This document shows, piece after piece, positions 36,292 through 48,350 of a DNA stretch of 64,000 nucleotides. The position numbers and the translations under genes were made by a program. Positions within the stretch are counted from its first letter, which is position 1, and each line of letters starts with the position of its first letter. Under the pieces are notes generated by a model. It saw only the letters and a list, made by a program, of their open reading frames with translations, did no database searches and was not told where the DNA came from. Location: assembly GCA_958295665.1 (NCBI GenBank), contig OY282559.1:261150245-261214244 (forward strand), in the 5' to 3' direction. This DNA is from Tipula vernalis (taxonomy: Eukaryota > Arthropoda > Insecta > Diptera > Tipulidae).

Positions 36292-36706
36292 TAGCCGTGT
36301 TTTCCATGAGAACTGCACTAGAACTCGATAAACTTTAAATTCCTTTTATTCTATGTAAAACGAAAAAAAAAAAATTCATAAAGCGCGAATGTGTAGTGTA
36401 TTTGATATAATTATATATTTTAAGTTTAAAAATTTCCCTCTTCAGTTATTTCATCAATATTTTCTTATTTCTTGCTGACGTCATTACACGCAACTACACT
36501 CGATAAATTCATGGGTTTATCCAGTGTAACTAAAAAATAAGCTATAATTGTCATTATTTATTGCTGTAACAACTTAAAATGTGTATTTATTTGAAATGCA
36601 CTACACATTATCACTTTATAAATTTAATTTTTTTTTTGTTTACATAGAACAAAATGAATTTAAAATTTATCGAATTCTAGTGCAGTTCTCATGGAAAACA
36701 CGACTA
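36292..36706. mobile_element. Hairpin MITE (about 410 bp) with long inverted arms
   Basis: The ends are inverted copies: CGTGTTTTCCATGAGAACTG with 10 further matching bases on both sides. Imperfect inverted similarity of about 130 bp per arm continues inward (for example AATGTGTAGTG on both sides). TA dinucleotides at 36292-36293 and 36705-36706 could be the target duplication, suggesting a Tc1/mariner-type parent. No coding capacity. Confidence 0.75.
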
Positions 36707-37548
36707 ATGATGGTAATGTGATAGTTTAAAATGATGGAATACTTGAATGCACCCAATGAAATAAAATCAATTTTCGAATAATACAAACATACGAGTAAAT
36801 TAATGATGGGGCATTGTAGTCCCTAATTATCATGGCAATCCGTACAATTTATTTGGGAATCAACAATTTATCATTAATTCAGAATTTTTAGTAAACTTAA
36901 AAATGTATTCGAACCTTTTCATGATTAGTTAGGAATGATAATAATATGTAAAACGAAATGAACATAAAAATAAATTCACAGTAACCAGCTTCATTAAGAT
37001 ATCATTGAACAAATTTATATGATAATGACAAACCACTTGACATGACCCTATCTGTTCCTAATAAATTTAATAAATTATCAGGATTCTTACATCTGTCAAA
37101 TAAGACCACCCCTACCTATTTCAACTCAAAAACAAGAGCAACCCTACCTATTTCTTCTTCTTTTGATCGCCAAAACGTTTTACGAGCGTTTTGTTACAAC
37201 AAATACGGGCTGCTAAATAACGATTAGTTTAAGCATTTTATTCCTTCACGGTCAATCCAAATTAAAGCATTTGACCAAAATTTGTTATCAAACCAAATGT
37301 GAAGAATTTTAAATGCGTAATTGGAAATAAGTTTAATTTTCACTCAACATTCAAATCTATTTAAACCGTCTAGATTACTTGATTCTTGAATTTGAACAAC
37401 ATACTCGTAATTTGAGAGAATTTTGAATTCGAAAAAATTTTGTTTGTCATCATCAAATTTTTATATAAGTGACTAGTGGCTCGCAACCCCTTCTGGGGCT
37501 GAATATAACAAATTTCTATAAATATTTTCTTCTTACTTACACCTTATA
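36707..37548. other. sm: Intron, nothing recognised
   Basis: No supported feature. Confidence 0.4.
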
Positions 37549-38056
37549 CAGGGTGTCCGGGTTTGGAATACTAATCCGTTAATGGGTAATTTCTTGGTTC
37601 ATTCTGAGAAAAATTCGTATTTTAGGGGGCGGGGGAGGGGGGAGGAGAGCGAGTCAATTTTTGATATCCTTTGAGATACGGGGTGTTTAAAAAATTTCGT
37701 TAAAAAAAAAATAAAAATTCACACAAACATTAAACTGTAACTTCCAAAATATTTATCGGCTCTTATTAAGATTGAATTGATTATCTTACATGTGCATCCG
37801 TTTTAGAGCTATGATGCTTTAAAGTAAAAATCGTAAAATTTCTTTAAAGTAAATGTTAATAAGAACCTATACAATTGCCAGTCAAATAAGACTAAGTTGG
37901 TTGCTCTCCTATAAATATTTTGGAAGTTACAGTTTAATGTTTGAGTGTACTTTTTTTCTGAACGAAATTTTTTAAACGCCCTGTATCTCAAAGGATATCA
38001 AAAATTGACCTCCCCTCCTCCTGCGCAATTTTTTGCTCAGAATCCCGGACACCCTG
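37549..38056. mobile_element. Foldback MITE (508 bp)
   Basis: The ends read CAGGGTGTCCGGG and CCCGGACACCCTG. The arms match imperfectly over about 200 bp each: TCAATTTTTGATATCCTTTG, AAAAAATTTCGTT and TTAAACTGTAACTTCCAAAA occur on both arms in inverted order. A G-rich tract (37622-37650) on the left arm corresponds to a C-rich tract (38011-38025) on the right. It is non-coding and can form a large hairpin. Confidence 0.8.
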
Positions 38057-38284
38057 TTTATTAAGAACGTAACAAACAGTTCTTCAATATACTTTCTTGT
38101 ATGGTTTATAGGCAACGACTGTTGATTGTTTTATAAACCTAATTGTTCTTTAATAGCAGCGGCCTGTGTGTTTTGTATTCTGCCAAAATCTATAGTAATT
38201 ATCTTTGCTCTAGTTTTTTGGTTAACTTACAGTCTTTGATTCATTCGTGCAGTCCTGCTTTATTAGCCTAGTCCAGATTTGCTT

Positions 38285-38710
38285 ACCATCACCATTACCA
38301 TCATACTAGTACCATTACCATTATTATCTTCATCACCATAACCATCACCACTATCAATACCATCACCAAAATACCATTACAATCATCATAACAAATATCT
38401 TTAGCATCACTATCACAATCACCTTCACCATCCATGTTCATTAGGACGTTACACAAATACATTTTCCTGATCCACCAGCTTCACCTTAACCATCACCATC
38501 ATCATTAGCATTGGCTTTATCATTACCATTGCTTTAGTCGCCACCATCACATTACCATCACCAGCACCAATACCATTACCATTAACATCACCGTAACCAT
38601 AAGCATTGTCATCATCGTCATCACCACCATTAGCAATACCATCACAATCACCATTACCATCAGCATAACCTTCATCACCCAGATTCATTAGGACGTTATA
38701 CAAATATATA
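38285..38710. repeat. ACCATC-type simple repeat with an embedded direct repeat
   Basis: A dense array of ACCATC, ACCATT and ATCACC steps. Two copies of TTCATTAGGACGTTAYACAA sit at about 38435 and 38685, and two copies of AATGTAACCATAGGGAAACG at about 38715 and 38757. Frames through it are low-complexity artefacts. Confidence 0.75.
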
Positions 38711-38779
38711 CATTAATGTAACCATAGGGAAACGCAATATATACATTAAAAGGAAATGTAACCATAGGGAAACGCATCA

Positions 38780-40825
38780 TTCAACTAAGTGAAATATGAA
38801 ACACCGAAAAGTTTCCAATGATTTGTATTATACGTATTTCTTTTAATAAATAGAATGCTAAAGGACACACTATAAGTGTTGAATCCCCAGAGGCGGGATT
38901 GAGAAGAAAAAAACATTTTCCTGGTCAATTCACAAACATTTTGTCAGTTTAAAGATTTTCGTTTATTGTTAATCGAATTATCACAAACACATTGCGATTA
39001 AAGGTTTATAGCTCAGACCAGAGCGTTTCTTACTACAAAAGTTTGATGAATTTAAAATCACACGTTTCGCTTCCTATTGAAGTAGGTTGGTTCAAAGTTT
39101 GGGGTCAACTAACTTACCATAAGTCATGAAAATTGCTTTTCGCTTTGTAGGGTCAGATTATCTATTTCTCTCATAATCACCGTCGTTAAAGACGAGTTTA
39201 TTGCTGTTTCGAAATCATCAGTCAATTTTTTTGATTCGAAATCATTTTCAATGGAGCCGAAATGTTTTTTTTCGTTCAGCTATTCTTTGTTTTAAACTTT
39301 ATGTAACGCGGCTTTTTGATATATTTTGACAAAAAATTGCTATGCCTAGCAAGTTAAATTACCTTAAAAAATTGTCTCACTAGGTTTGAATGAAATTTTA
39401 ATTTTGTCGGCCAAGTGGAGTTATAGGTTTTAAATGATTTAGTAACGTTTGTAACCTTTCTTTATAACGCAGTCACGTTTAAAAAACGAACGATCATTGT
39501 TTCTGCGCTATTCCACCTTACTTTACAGTCAAGCAATAAATTGAATTCTTTTCCATAGTTAGCTTTACCATAATTCGGTAATACAAAATTTCTTACTGGG
39601 AATCAAAGCGATGTTATCAGGATAAGAATCTGGTGAGTCACAAGTATTTAATTTTATTTCGTCTTACGAGGTGAGTATATTTATTGTGGCGTTGTTTGCT
39701 TTTTGTATTTGTAAATTGTTTTCCCAGATTCCCCGGACTTTTTATTTGAAAATCGCAGGAGCCGGGATTGATAAAATATGTAAAATTCCGGAGAAATGGT
39801 TCCCGGGAATTCCCGCCTGTCTTTGGGAATTTATATTTTTGGTGTCCTACTATCACAAATAATCCAGGTACAAATATTACAATGTATTATTCCTTTCATA
39901 AAGGGTCAACCACAGCTTACTTTATTACAAATTATAAATTTTTGAGCTTAGGTATGCTGTTCGGCTATCTACGACTCTCCACGAAATCATTGGATACAAA
40001 CTTTGTGCCTAGCTAAAATTTAACATTTTAATAAAACTACGAAAAAACTACGCAAATCTGATTTTTTAAATACCTAAAACATTAACCCTAATCTGCATTG
40101 TTAATGGGAGAGACCTGCATCTATTTCTGGGATTATTTCGTTTGCACTGTTTATGCCAACTCGAGACTACCAAAACTACTCGAATGTGACGTTGCAGTGG
40201 CTATTTTGGAATGGAGTTCACCGCTCTTCTTCCCCATTTTTCTAGCGAGAAATAAATACAAGGAATTGCTTTGTTGTTGATTAATCGTAAATCTAGTAGA
40301 TAGGAGTAGATGGAATTTAGAGCTGAAAAGAAACCTTTCTCGAGTTTATTACATCTGCACATCAACAGTACTTACATTTTTTAACTACTTCTAACTGATA
40401 AGTGTTCTGAATCATCAAATCGCAAATATTGGCAACCTTTCATTTTTTTCTTATAAACTAAATATTTGGTAAATCCATTTATCAGAATTTTCACAATGCA
40501 TCAAAATGTATAGGATGATAGAAATTTACCTTTACATTGAATTCAAATTCCACCAGTAATCAATAAAGGAACTAAAGGCTAAGAACTGGTTTGAAATTAT
40601 GCTAAAATAATTTATAAAAAGACGTTGATTTATGGATAAATTCTTTAAAAATATTCTACGTAAGCGAAGCACAATTCGGTCACTCACTTTGTCTTTGCTA
40701 AAAAAAAAAAAAGAAAACGACGGTTGCGCTATTTAGTAAAGCCGCAAATTGTTGGAAAAAAATTTTTGGTTTATAGTTTTCCTAATCCAACTTGAAAAAT
40801 GACAGAAAATAACGTAAACTAACCC
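38780..40825. other. sm: Intron, nothing recognised
   Basis: Unique-looking. A patch at 39725-39835 is rich in CCGG/GGAATT steps resembling patches near 2560, 4080 and 42770. No gene was recognised. Confidence 0.45.
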
Positions 40826-40829
40826 TCAG

Positions 40830-41395
40830 TGAGAAATTATAAACTTAAAAAAAATTAAGAATTTTAACGAATCAAATTTTTTTAAAGTTTTTTGGACATT
40901 CCAACCATAAAATTGGTTAATTAAATGCCAGCGATTTTTTTTATTTATAATTTTTAGCGAAATTAGTATTTTGGGGGGTATTCCATGAAAATTTCGTGTA
41001 ACTTTTAGAAAATAGTGTCTACAGAAATAGCATTTTAGTTTTTAGTAGGGTTAAAGAAGGATTTATGTTTCAATAATTTTGTTTAGGTTAAGTTCCACAA
41101 ACATTTCCAAATTAAAAGTAAAATTAAGACTTTCGTAAGAATATGAAATTTAAAAGATAAATTTAGAATTTTCACTTTTGAATAGGTGCAACAATTGTTT
41201 TTGGCGTCTTGTTTTATTTTTTTTAAAGTTTGAATGGAAAACTCCGCATTCATAAGTTTTTTTAAGTGGTAGATACAATTTGACGAAGCTTCGTTGATAT
41301 TTTTAAGTTAATTTAAGTTTTCCATGGGCGAATATATAAAAATGCTATTTCGCGGATTCTTAATTTTTCTTAATTTAAGTTTATAAGGGCTGATT
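40830..41395. repeat. Weak inverted repeat pair
   Basis: TTATAAACTTAAA with AATTAAGAAT near 40835-40865 recurs inverted near 41360-41390. GAAATAGCATTTT (41028) recurs inverted near 41340. It may be a decayed MITE; the ends are not clear. Confidence 0.35.
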
Positions 41396-41492
41396 GCATA
41401 AACACCGCTAAACGAAAAAAAATCTAGAGTAATGATTAATCATTACTCGAGGATTTTTTTTAGTCGATTGTATGAGCGATATAAACAAAAAT
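41386..41492. repeat. Small foldback with a perfect 22-bp central palindrome
   Basis: 41427-41448 is a perfect palindrome with core TAATGATTAATCATTA. It is flanked by A8 and T8 runs and by imperfect inverted similarity out to about 41386 and 41490 (ATTGCATAAACACCG against ATCGCTCATACAATCG on the complement). Confidence 0.6.
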
Positions 41493-42339
41493 CTATCGAT
41501 CTATTTCATAGCAGTTTATTGTACGCCAATCCTTTTTTTTTGGTTGATATTTATTGAAAATTTGTTTATATTACATGTACGAATATTTTCGCCAAATGTA
41601 TGACTGCTTTAAAACAATTTTGAATCCTCTGTTTTACAGCAGCTTTTTGTGTTAATGAACAATTTTGTATTTGACTTATGTTTCAGTAAATTGTTTATAT
41701 TTACAATTAATCCAATCATTGATACTAACAAAGATAAAGATAAGATACTAATAAAGTAAATAAATAGTCTTTGTTCGATTCCAATATTTTAGAAATAAGA
41801 GATTTGGTTTTTGTGTTCGATATCCGACATCCAAAAATTTATAAAGATTGTAATAAACCTCTAAAATTGTATTCTAACGAGGAATTTCGACGAAGGTATT
41901 GATTTCAAAAACCAATCTTGTCGACTCCATTTGTGCTTATTTAACTATTATTAAATTATTTTAAATATCATAAACTACTTTAATATATTTTGTAGCACGT
42001 ATAAATATTTGAAATGTACAGCGATTTTATAGTTATTTAAACTTCTGAGTAAAGAAATTGCCAAGTTACTTCCCGATATTCGAGAACTTTATACCTTAAT
42101 TCCATACCGTAGTTACAATAGTTGAGAACAAATCGAGAAAATCGACTTTTAACGTTCGTAAAGTAAAACTTTATTATGTACATTTTCTGTAGATCTTATT
42201 ATTTTCAAACAAAAAGTAGGAAAGAACGTGTCCATATTGGTAGAAATTAATACTTAACTAATTTTTTGTGAAAAATGTAGATGCAACAGTATGATTCTAA
42301 GGTGACGAACTGTCAAATTTCATCATTACCGATTAACAA
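41493..42339. other. sm: Intron, nothing recognised
   Basis: No supported feature. Confidence 0.4.
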
Positions 42340-42344
42340 ATAGC

Positions 42345-42515
42345 CAAGATAACTATGACCATTATCATCACCATAAATTCAATCATTATCGACTAACAAA
42401 TAAGCAAAACCACCATTATCATCATCGTCGTCATTACCATCATCAATAACATCAATATCGTCATGACAATCACCACCACCATAACAATCACCATCAACAT
42501 CATCATCTAAGTGGT
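42345..42515. repeat. CATCAC/ATTATC simple repeat
   Basis: Array of ATCATC, ACCATT and ACCACC steps, with AACAAATARSCAARA repeated at about 42337 and 42397. Confidence 0.7.
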
Positions 42516-45020
42516 GTATATTTAATTTATTTTTATTTCCACGGGGGTGGGGCAGATTTCATTCCATCATCATCATCATGACGTTAATTCTGCATGTTCC
42601 CATGCGTTCACCCAAATTTGCATTAACCATAGCAAATGTTGCTTGACGTTGCTATGGCAGTTGTTGCGCGCCACATCTCTAGCATCTACTCACCTCCCAT
42701 AAAGAACCGTTATTGAGAAAAGTTTTAATTTTATCATTTTATGTAAAGTAAGTATTACGAAAATTTTCGAATTTCCCGAGAGCTAAAATCGAAATTCTCG
42801 GGAAACGGGGAAAAATAAAATGGTTCGAAATTCTCGGGAAGAGCAATTCTCGAGAATAAACTAACGACATCAAAAAGGTGTGCACTTTTGTCAATTCGTA
42901 TTTAAAGTCGAATTCAAATAATTAATTATTTTGATTTAGAAACGTTAGAAACATTTTAAAAGGTATCGCGAGTATTAAAAATTTTCGAAATAACAAAAAT
43001 TTAATTGAAATGACTAATTTTGAGAGTTCTAATTAATGAAATTGTAAAATCAGCAAGGATTTTAAATTCATTGAAACTATTAGAAATCAAAATTTCAAAA
43101 ATTATTTGAAATTTTGCATTTTTTTCGAAGTTGTTAAAATTTAATTGAAAATATCAAAATTGGCAATTTTAGGTATTTTTAAATGTTGATCGAATTTTTG
43201 ATGATGGTAATGAAAATGCTTTTGAACCCCCTTATCATAAGTAGAGAATTCTGATTTTTAAAGTACATAATTTATGATGTTTCCTCAAAAGCTATTATCG
43301 ATTTATGGAAAATAAAGGACAATTTTTGTTTAGTTTTTGGATCGTTGGTGAAATTTTGTTTTTAACCGCTTTTCACATTGTATTCACATGCGACAGCTTT
43401 AAGCAATTATGCGAGGTCAATAAAGTTCAAATCCAATATTATTGGTTTTGTTTTGTAATTTTGATATAGGTGCAATATGGTGAATTAACATTTTTGGAGA
43501 CCCATGTTGAATTTTCTCCTTCTCTGTTAAAACGTACTAAACAAAAATTGATTAAATATTTTTTTTTTTTTAATTAACTTCATCTCTATATACCTTTCTA
43601 AAGTTGACAGCTCTTGTTTCTGACACAGCGATAAGATAATTAATTGAATTATTTCCTTTATACGAGTATACACATAAAACTCATTATTCACCAAATTTTC
43701 CAATAAGCGCTGTTGTGATCGTTTTTTTATACGTAACATAAAAGTAATCTCAAATGGAAAATAAAAGAATGACTCATAAACATAAACATCCCAAAAGGTA
43801 AAAAAATCTATCAATTTCCTTTAACAAAAAGAGAATAATCCATCTAATGTGTCTATATTATAATATCGTAAAAGTATAATCGGATATAAGAACTAAATTC
43901 ATCTTATAAATCATTTGCGAATAGACTATTACGCAAATTGATAATAGAGTCACACAGAGCATTTCAATACAATCAATAAACCGATATAAACATACAAAAG
44001 GACACACACAACTTAAATCATCAAATGAAAATTTTTCTCTTAAGAAAATAGATGTAACAAGCTGTGTGCGTCGTAAATACAATTTATTTGTATAGTTTGT
44101 ATAAGAAGACAAAAATAGTATGAAAATTCTCTATAATAATCTCGTATTTACTCATGTGTTGTTGGGTAGTGTAGAAGGGAACTCCAATTTTCATCAAATG
44201 CTTAAACATAACGCCATTTGTTTTAATACAAAAAAAATAAAAAAAAGGAAAAACGAAAACTTGTTTCCTTTTTATGCTTAAGATTATAAAATGTATTGTC
44301 GATATTTACTTATGTTTTCGTTCTATTTTCAGTATTTTCCGAAATGTAAATTGTACTTCTTTATATAACAATTTTTTTCTTAAACTCCTCGTGCACAATT
44401 ATTTATGTAACTTATATGATTTTCCATAAATAGAAAATTGAAGAATGCATAAATAATAAATTTGTATTGAATAAAAAAAAACGTATTTGTTTGGTACGAA
44501 ATTGAAAAAAGTTTAATTATTTAAAAGGTTTGAATAATAATTTCGAAGATTCTCTACATGTGTACGAGTATTTTTATTTACGTGTAGGTAGCTATTATTT
44601 CCACGTATATTGTGTGTACGAATATACATATGAGCGTGTATATGGAAAATTGGAAAGCTAAACAAAACCAATAAATTCGTATATGAATTTTTAAAATTAT
44701 TGAATACTATGTTTCAAATCAATATCAATCAAGGTAAGATTAATATTTATTGGTTACGTATAGTGTACGAGAGTGTACTGCTCATATGTATATACATTAT
44801 GTAAAAAAGTAATATATGTATGTCTGTATGGTGGAAACACATGTGGTGACTGATTACGATGTCAGTGCGTTAATATTGTACATTTACATTGAATTATTTG
44901 TATATTTTATGTACCCTAGAAATGCTTATTTTAGAATGATTTGCGATTTGTAAGAAAATGGTTTGGCTGAAGTAATAAATTTGAATGGTTCAAGAAGTTT
45001 GTTTAGACGTTTTAATTAAC
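42516..45020. other. sm: AT-rich intron leading to the recursive splice site
   Basis: No gene recognised. A short patch at 42770-42860 repeats ATTCTCGGGAA. From about 43500 the sequence is unique-looking and free of recognisable elements up to the candidate ratchet site. Confidence 0.45.
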
Positions 45021-45049
45021 TATTGTTTTTTCTTTATTTACAGGTAAGC
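45021..45049 (+). promoter_or_regulatory. sm: Candidate recursive (zero-nucleotide exon) splice site
   Basis: A T-rich tract (TATTGTTTTTTCTTTATTTA) runs into CAG (45041-45043), followed immediately by GTAAGC (45044-45049). A branch-like TTAATTAAC lies about 20 bases upstream. This is the juxtaposed acceptor-donor form described for ratchet points in long Drosophila introns. It lies 44.5 kb downstream of the smooth donor, on the same strand and in the right place to divide a giant intron. Scanning other AG|GTAAG-like junctions in the window (for example near 6843, 9140 and 14710) showed none with a comparable pyrimidine tract. Confidence 0.6.
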
Positions 45050-45373
45050 TCAACAAGAATGAATTTGTATTTTTATTGAAAATGAGTAAGTAGTATTAGT
45101 CAATAGTTTATTTATGTTAAATTCTTTCACCAACAATATTGGAATTTAGTAGGAATGCTAAAGGTTAGTCTTTACTTCAAGGAATTCAAATTCTTTAATA
45201 TATAAAGCGTAACTATGCTTATTATTTATTATACAATCATCGACGCCAAGAGCGAACCAGTGCTACGCCGCAATCTTTCTGTTTTTCTAATCTACCTGAC
45301 TGAAACACCATAGAGGCAAAGAAATATTTGAAATCAACGAATGAGGGCAGTGATATATGTAAAAATTTGTCCT

Positions 45374-45656
45374 TTAACCTTCACTCTGTGTATCGCTTAC
45401 TATCACGTTGTCCGTGTACAGGGATCAATCTGAGCCCAGGTATATCTTCATATGTTTCATAGAGAAAGTAAAAAAAAACTACTAAATTACCAAATTTACG
45501 AGTAATTTGGGCCCTCTTTTCATTGTATTCCGTGTATAAGATATTAGTTGAGCCTATCTTATAAGGCATGCGCCATTTAAATATTAAGAAACGTATTTTT
45601 TAAATTTTAAAATCGATTGGGGTCAATTTGGCCCCAATGCACGGAGTAAGGGTTAA
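45374..45656. mobile_element. piggyBac-type MITE (275 bp between TTAA sites)
   Basis: TTAA duplications at 45374-45377 and 45653-45656 enclose ends CCTTCACTCTGTGTA and, on the complement, CCCTTACTCCGTGCA. Just inside are GGATCAATCTGAGCCC and, near the other end, GGGGTCAATTTGGCCCC. Both are motif types common at ends of insect piggyBac-like MITEs. No coding capacity. Confidence 0.65.
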
Positions 45657-45878
45657 TGAAAAAAAATACAGCGCGTTAATTAGTTGAAATAGCTGTCACT
45701 CTTTTTAGGGTTATGTAATTTGGCCTGAAAGGATGTTCAATTTTTTATTTTTGCCTTAAAGACATTTAATATCGCCTACTGATGCGACTATTTTTATTGC
45801 CTTAAAGGTGTACATGTATCATTGCCTTAATGTGACTTGGGAAATCCAAACCGTATCGATTTATGAAAAGTAGTTCCT

Positions 45879-46687
45879 TTAAGCCCCAATTCCACTGTGA
45901 AAAATTGACTGAGCTGACTTGAAGTTGGAAGAAGACAATAAAAAATAATCCATCAGAGAGATAAAGACAAAGTATTTTGTTATTGTTTTTTTTATAGCAA
46001 TTTTTATGGATACATCTTGACAGCAAACAAAAACATAACCAAGAATTATTAAAAAAAATTATGAATTAGTGTTAATTCGAGTATTTTTACGATTCAAAAT
46101 AATCTAAAAAATTAATTATTATTAATGCTCACATCAGAATTATTTTTTCGAATATTTTCTATCACACATTAGACTTTACCATAAAAAATGCAAACTTTAA
46201 AATTTCCTTAGTGTTTTGACAGCAAACAAAAAAATAACCTAGAATAACCAAAAATTATTAGAAAAATGAAGTATTAGTGTTAATTCGATTATTTTCACGT
46301 TTCAAAATAAGCTAAAAATTTAATTATTATTAATACTCATATCAGAATTATTTTATTCAAATTATTTCCGTCATAAAATACAAAATTAAAAAAAATCTTT
46401 CCCATAAAAATACCAAACAATTAAAATTATCAGCGAGTGCGAGAAATATTTTTCATCGTTACACAATATTTATGTACATGTATTAGTTGGACTGCCATAA
46501 AATGTTCTCGATTTGATACTTTTTTTTAATTTCAACCTCAGTGCACTAACACAGATACACATTTTTTGTAAGTAAAAACTTGACTGACTCCGTTGTGTGT
46601 CTCGTTCACACAACCACCGATTTTATATTTTTATCTCAAGTTATTTTTACTGACAAACTTTGATTCACAGTGGAATTGAGGCATTAA
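45879..46687. mobile_element. TTAA-flanked MITE (801 bp) with internal tandem duplication
   Basis: TTAA at 45879-45882 and 46684-46687 flank inverted ends GCCCCAATTCCACTGTGAA and, on the complement, TGCCTCAATTCCACTGTGAA. Inside are two tandem copies of a roughly 197-bp unit (46017-46213 and 46214-about 46410), both starting TTGACAGCAAACAAAAA. Non-coding. The TTAA sites suggest a piggyBac-type mover. Confidence 0.6.
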
Positions 46688-47455
46688 GGAAAACTAAAAC
46701 TTGTTTAAAATGACCTAACTAGGATCTGATGTTATGTATAATTATAAATACCCTTTAAATCCATATATTTTAATTAATTTTGAACTGATATTTCGCTACA
46801 TTATTGTAGCCGCTAAAATCTAACGTCAGATAAACCAAATTCATTTTAACCATTAAGGGTTGGTATTTTAATTCGAGATTACACCCTTTATTTTAGTTTA
46901 ACGTTCAATTTCGGTTTTTCACCCATTTTGTACTGGTTAAATATTTAGCCAAAGGTAAACTGTGGTTTTCGAAAATTAATTCCTTTCTGTACCAATCGGT
47001 TTGTTGCAGTACAAAAATTATAATAATCTATTTGGGAAATAAAAATTAACTAATGAAAGCAAGACAAACTATTGAAAAACTTATATTAATATTGAATAAT
47101 GTATGGAGTATAGAAAGAAAAAATTTAACTCAGGCTAGCTAAACTTAATTTAACCGTGTCAATTGAATTGCCGGCCCTAAGTCATTTTCAAAGTTTTCTC
47201 TAACTACACTTTTTATCAATTTGTAATACACATGGACGCTTTTGAACGTATTGGGGCTTATGGAAGCAAAAAATTGGCAATACTAAAAAATCTCGCAACT
47301 CTATGAAGCAATTGAAGTAGGACTTAATTTTAATTTTAAATCTGCTTCAAATTCTACAGTTTCCCCTTATTGATCCATTATCTAAATATACCTGTGTTAT
47401 TACCAATATTTAAGTATAAAGCTATTACTAATTTTTTAACAGATACACTTGAAGG
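46688..47455. other. sm: Intron, nothing recognised
   Basis: No supported feature. Confidence 0.4.
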
Positions 47456-47459
47456 GGAA

Positions 47460-48350
47460 AATCATGAAACCGACGCGAAATTCATGTTTATCCATGTTAT
47501 TGCTATTACAGATAGTTAGTTCGTAGCGATTGGCAGTATTCACAGGCGAAGGCGATTATGTGAAAGAGAAGCATTTTATTCATCAGAAATGTTCAACATA
47601 GCGCACATGATTCTGAGAAAATTTTCGATTAGTTGCCAGAAATCCAACAATCAGCACCTGCCACGTTTCACTTCAACTCGGAATAAATAAAAATAATGTT
47701 TGGAGAGTTTTACGGAAAAGCACTAACATCCTTACCACTATACACTTCAGTCCAAAAGCTATTACAAATTAATTTGCTTCAACGAGCTAATTTTTGACGT
47801 TCGCTGTTGAACATCGAAGGACGAAATCCAAGGTAGCTATCGTCAATTTTTTGGACAGATAAATCAAATTTTACCCGAGATGGAGTAACCAAATTACATA
47901 ACCTATGAATGGCGATCTGAAACTCCGCATGTTAAGTGTCTATCCTCTTTTCAAAGGCGTCTAAGCGTTAACGTGAAGTGTGATATATTGAGCCAATGTT
48001 TCTGACAAACCGATTAAATGCTGAAAATTACCTCGAATTTTTAAAAAACTTAGTTCCCTTAGTCTTAAATGATGTTCTCTTTAGTGTTAGAAATAATTTA
48101 TTGTACCAACAGGATCGTGTCTAAGCACATTATCGTGTCTATGTCCAACAATCGTGTCTATGTCCAACAGGTACCTGTAGCTTGGCCGCCAAGATCTCCA
48201 GTGAATTTAATGTCAAGTTTACTAATTTTTCCCACGAATTTTTAAGTTTTATCGCAGTTTTCATTGTGCAATGTCTTATGCTATGCATTTCCCTTTGAAA
48301 AAAGAGACTCTATCGATATAATCCTGGTATCCTCAAGGTTTGGGTGCGAC
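47460..48350 (+). pseudogene. Decayed mariner-superfamily (IS630/Tc1) transposase
   Basis: Plus-strand pieces in several frames: a DNA-binding segment (ARNPTISTCHVSLQLGINKN, NVWRVLRKS) at about 47635-47730; NQITPMNGD/LKLRMLSVYPLFKGV around 47890-47965, where this family has the NGVTNLHNLHEW region; INAENYLEFLKNLVPLVLND then VLFSVRNNLLYQQD (48015-48115), where the last D is the second catalytic position of the FQQDGAPAH motif; and VAWPPRSP near 48178. These match a widespread insect mariner-type lineage. Frameshifts and stops show it is dead. It is one of only two recognisable transposases on the + strand here. Confidence 0.75.

Noticed and set aside
38449..38703. 84-codon Gly/Asp/Asn-rich frame on the - strand
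   Set aside because: Translation of the ACCATC simple repeat.
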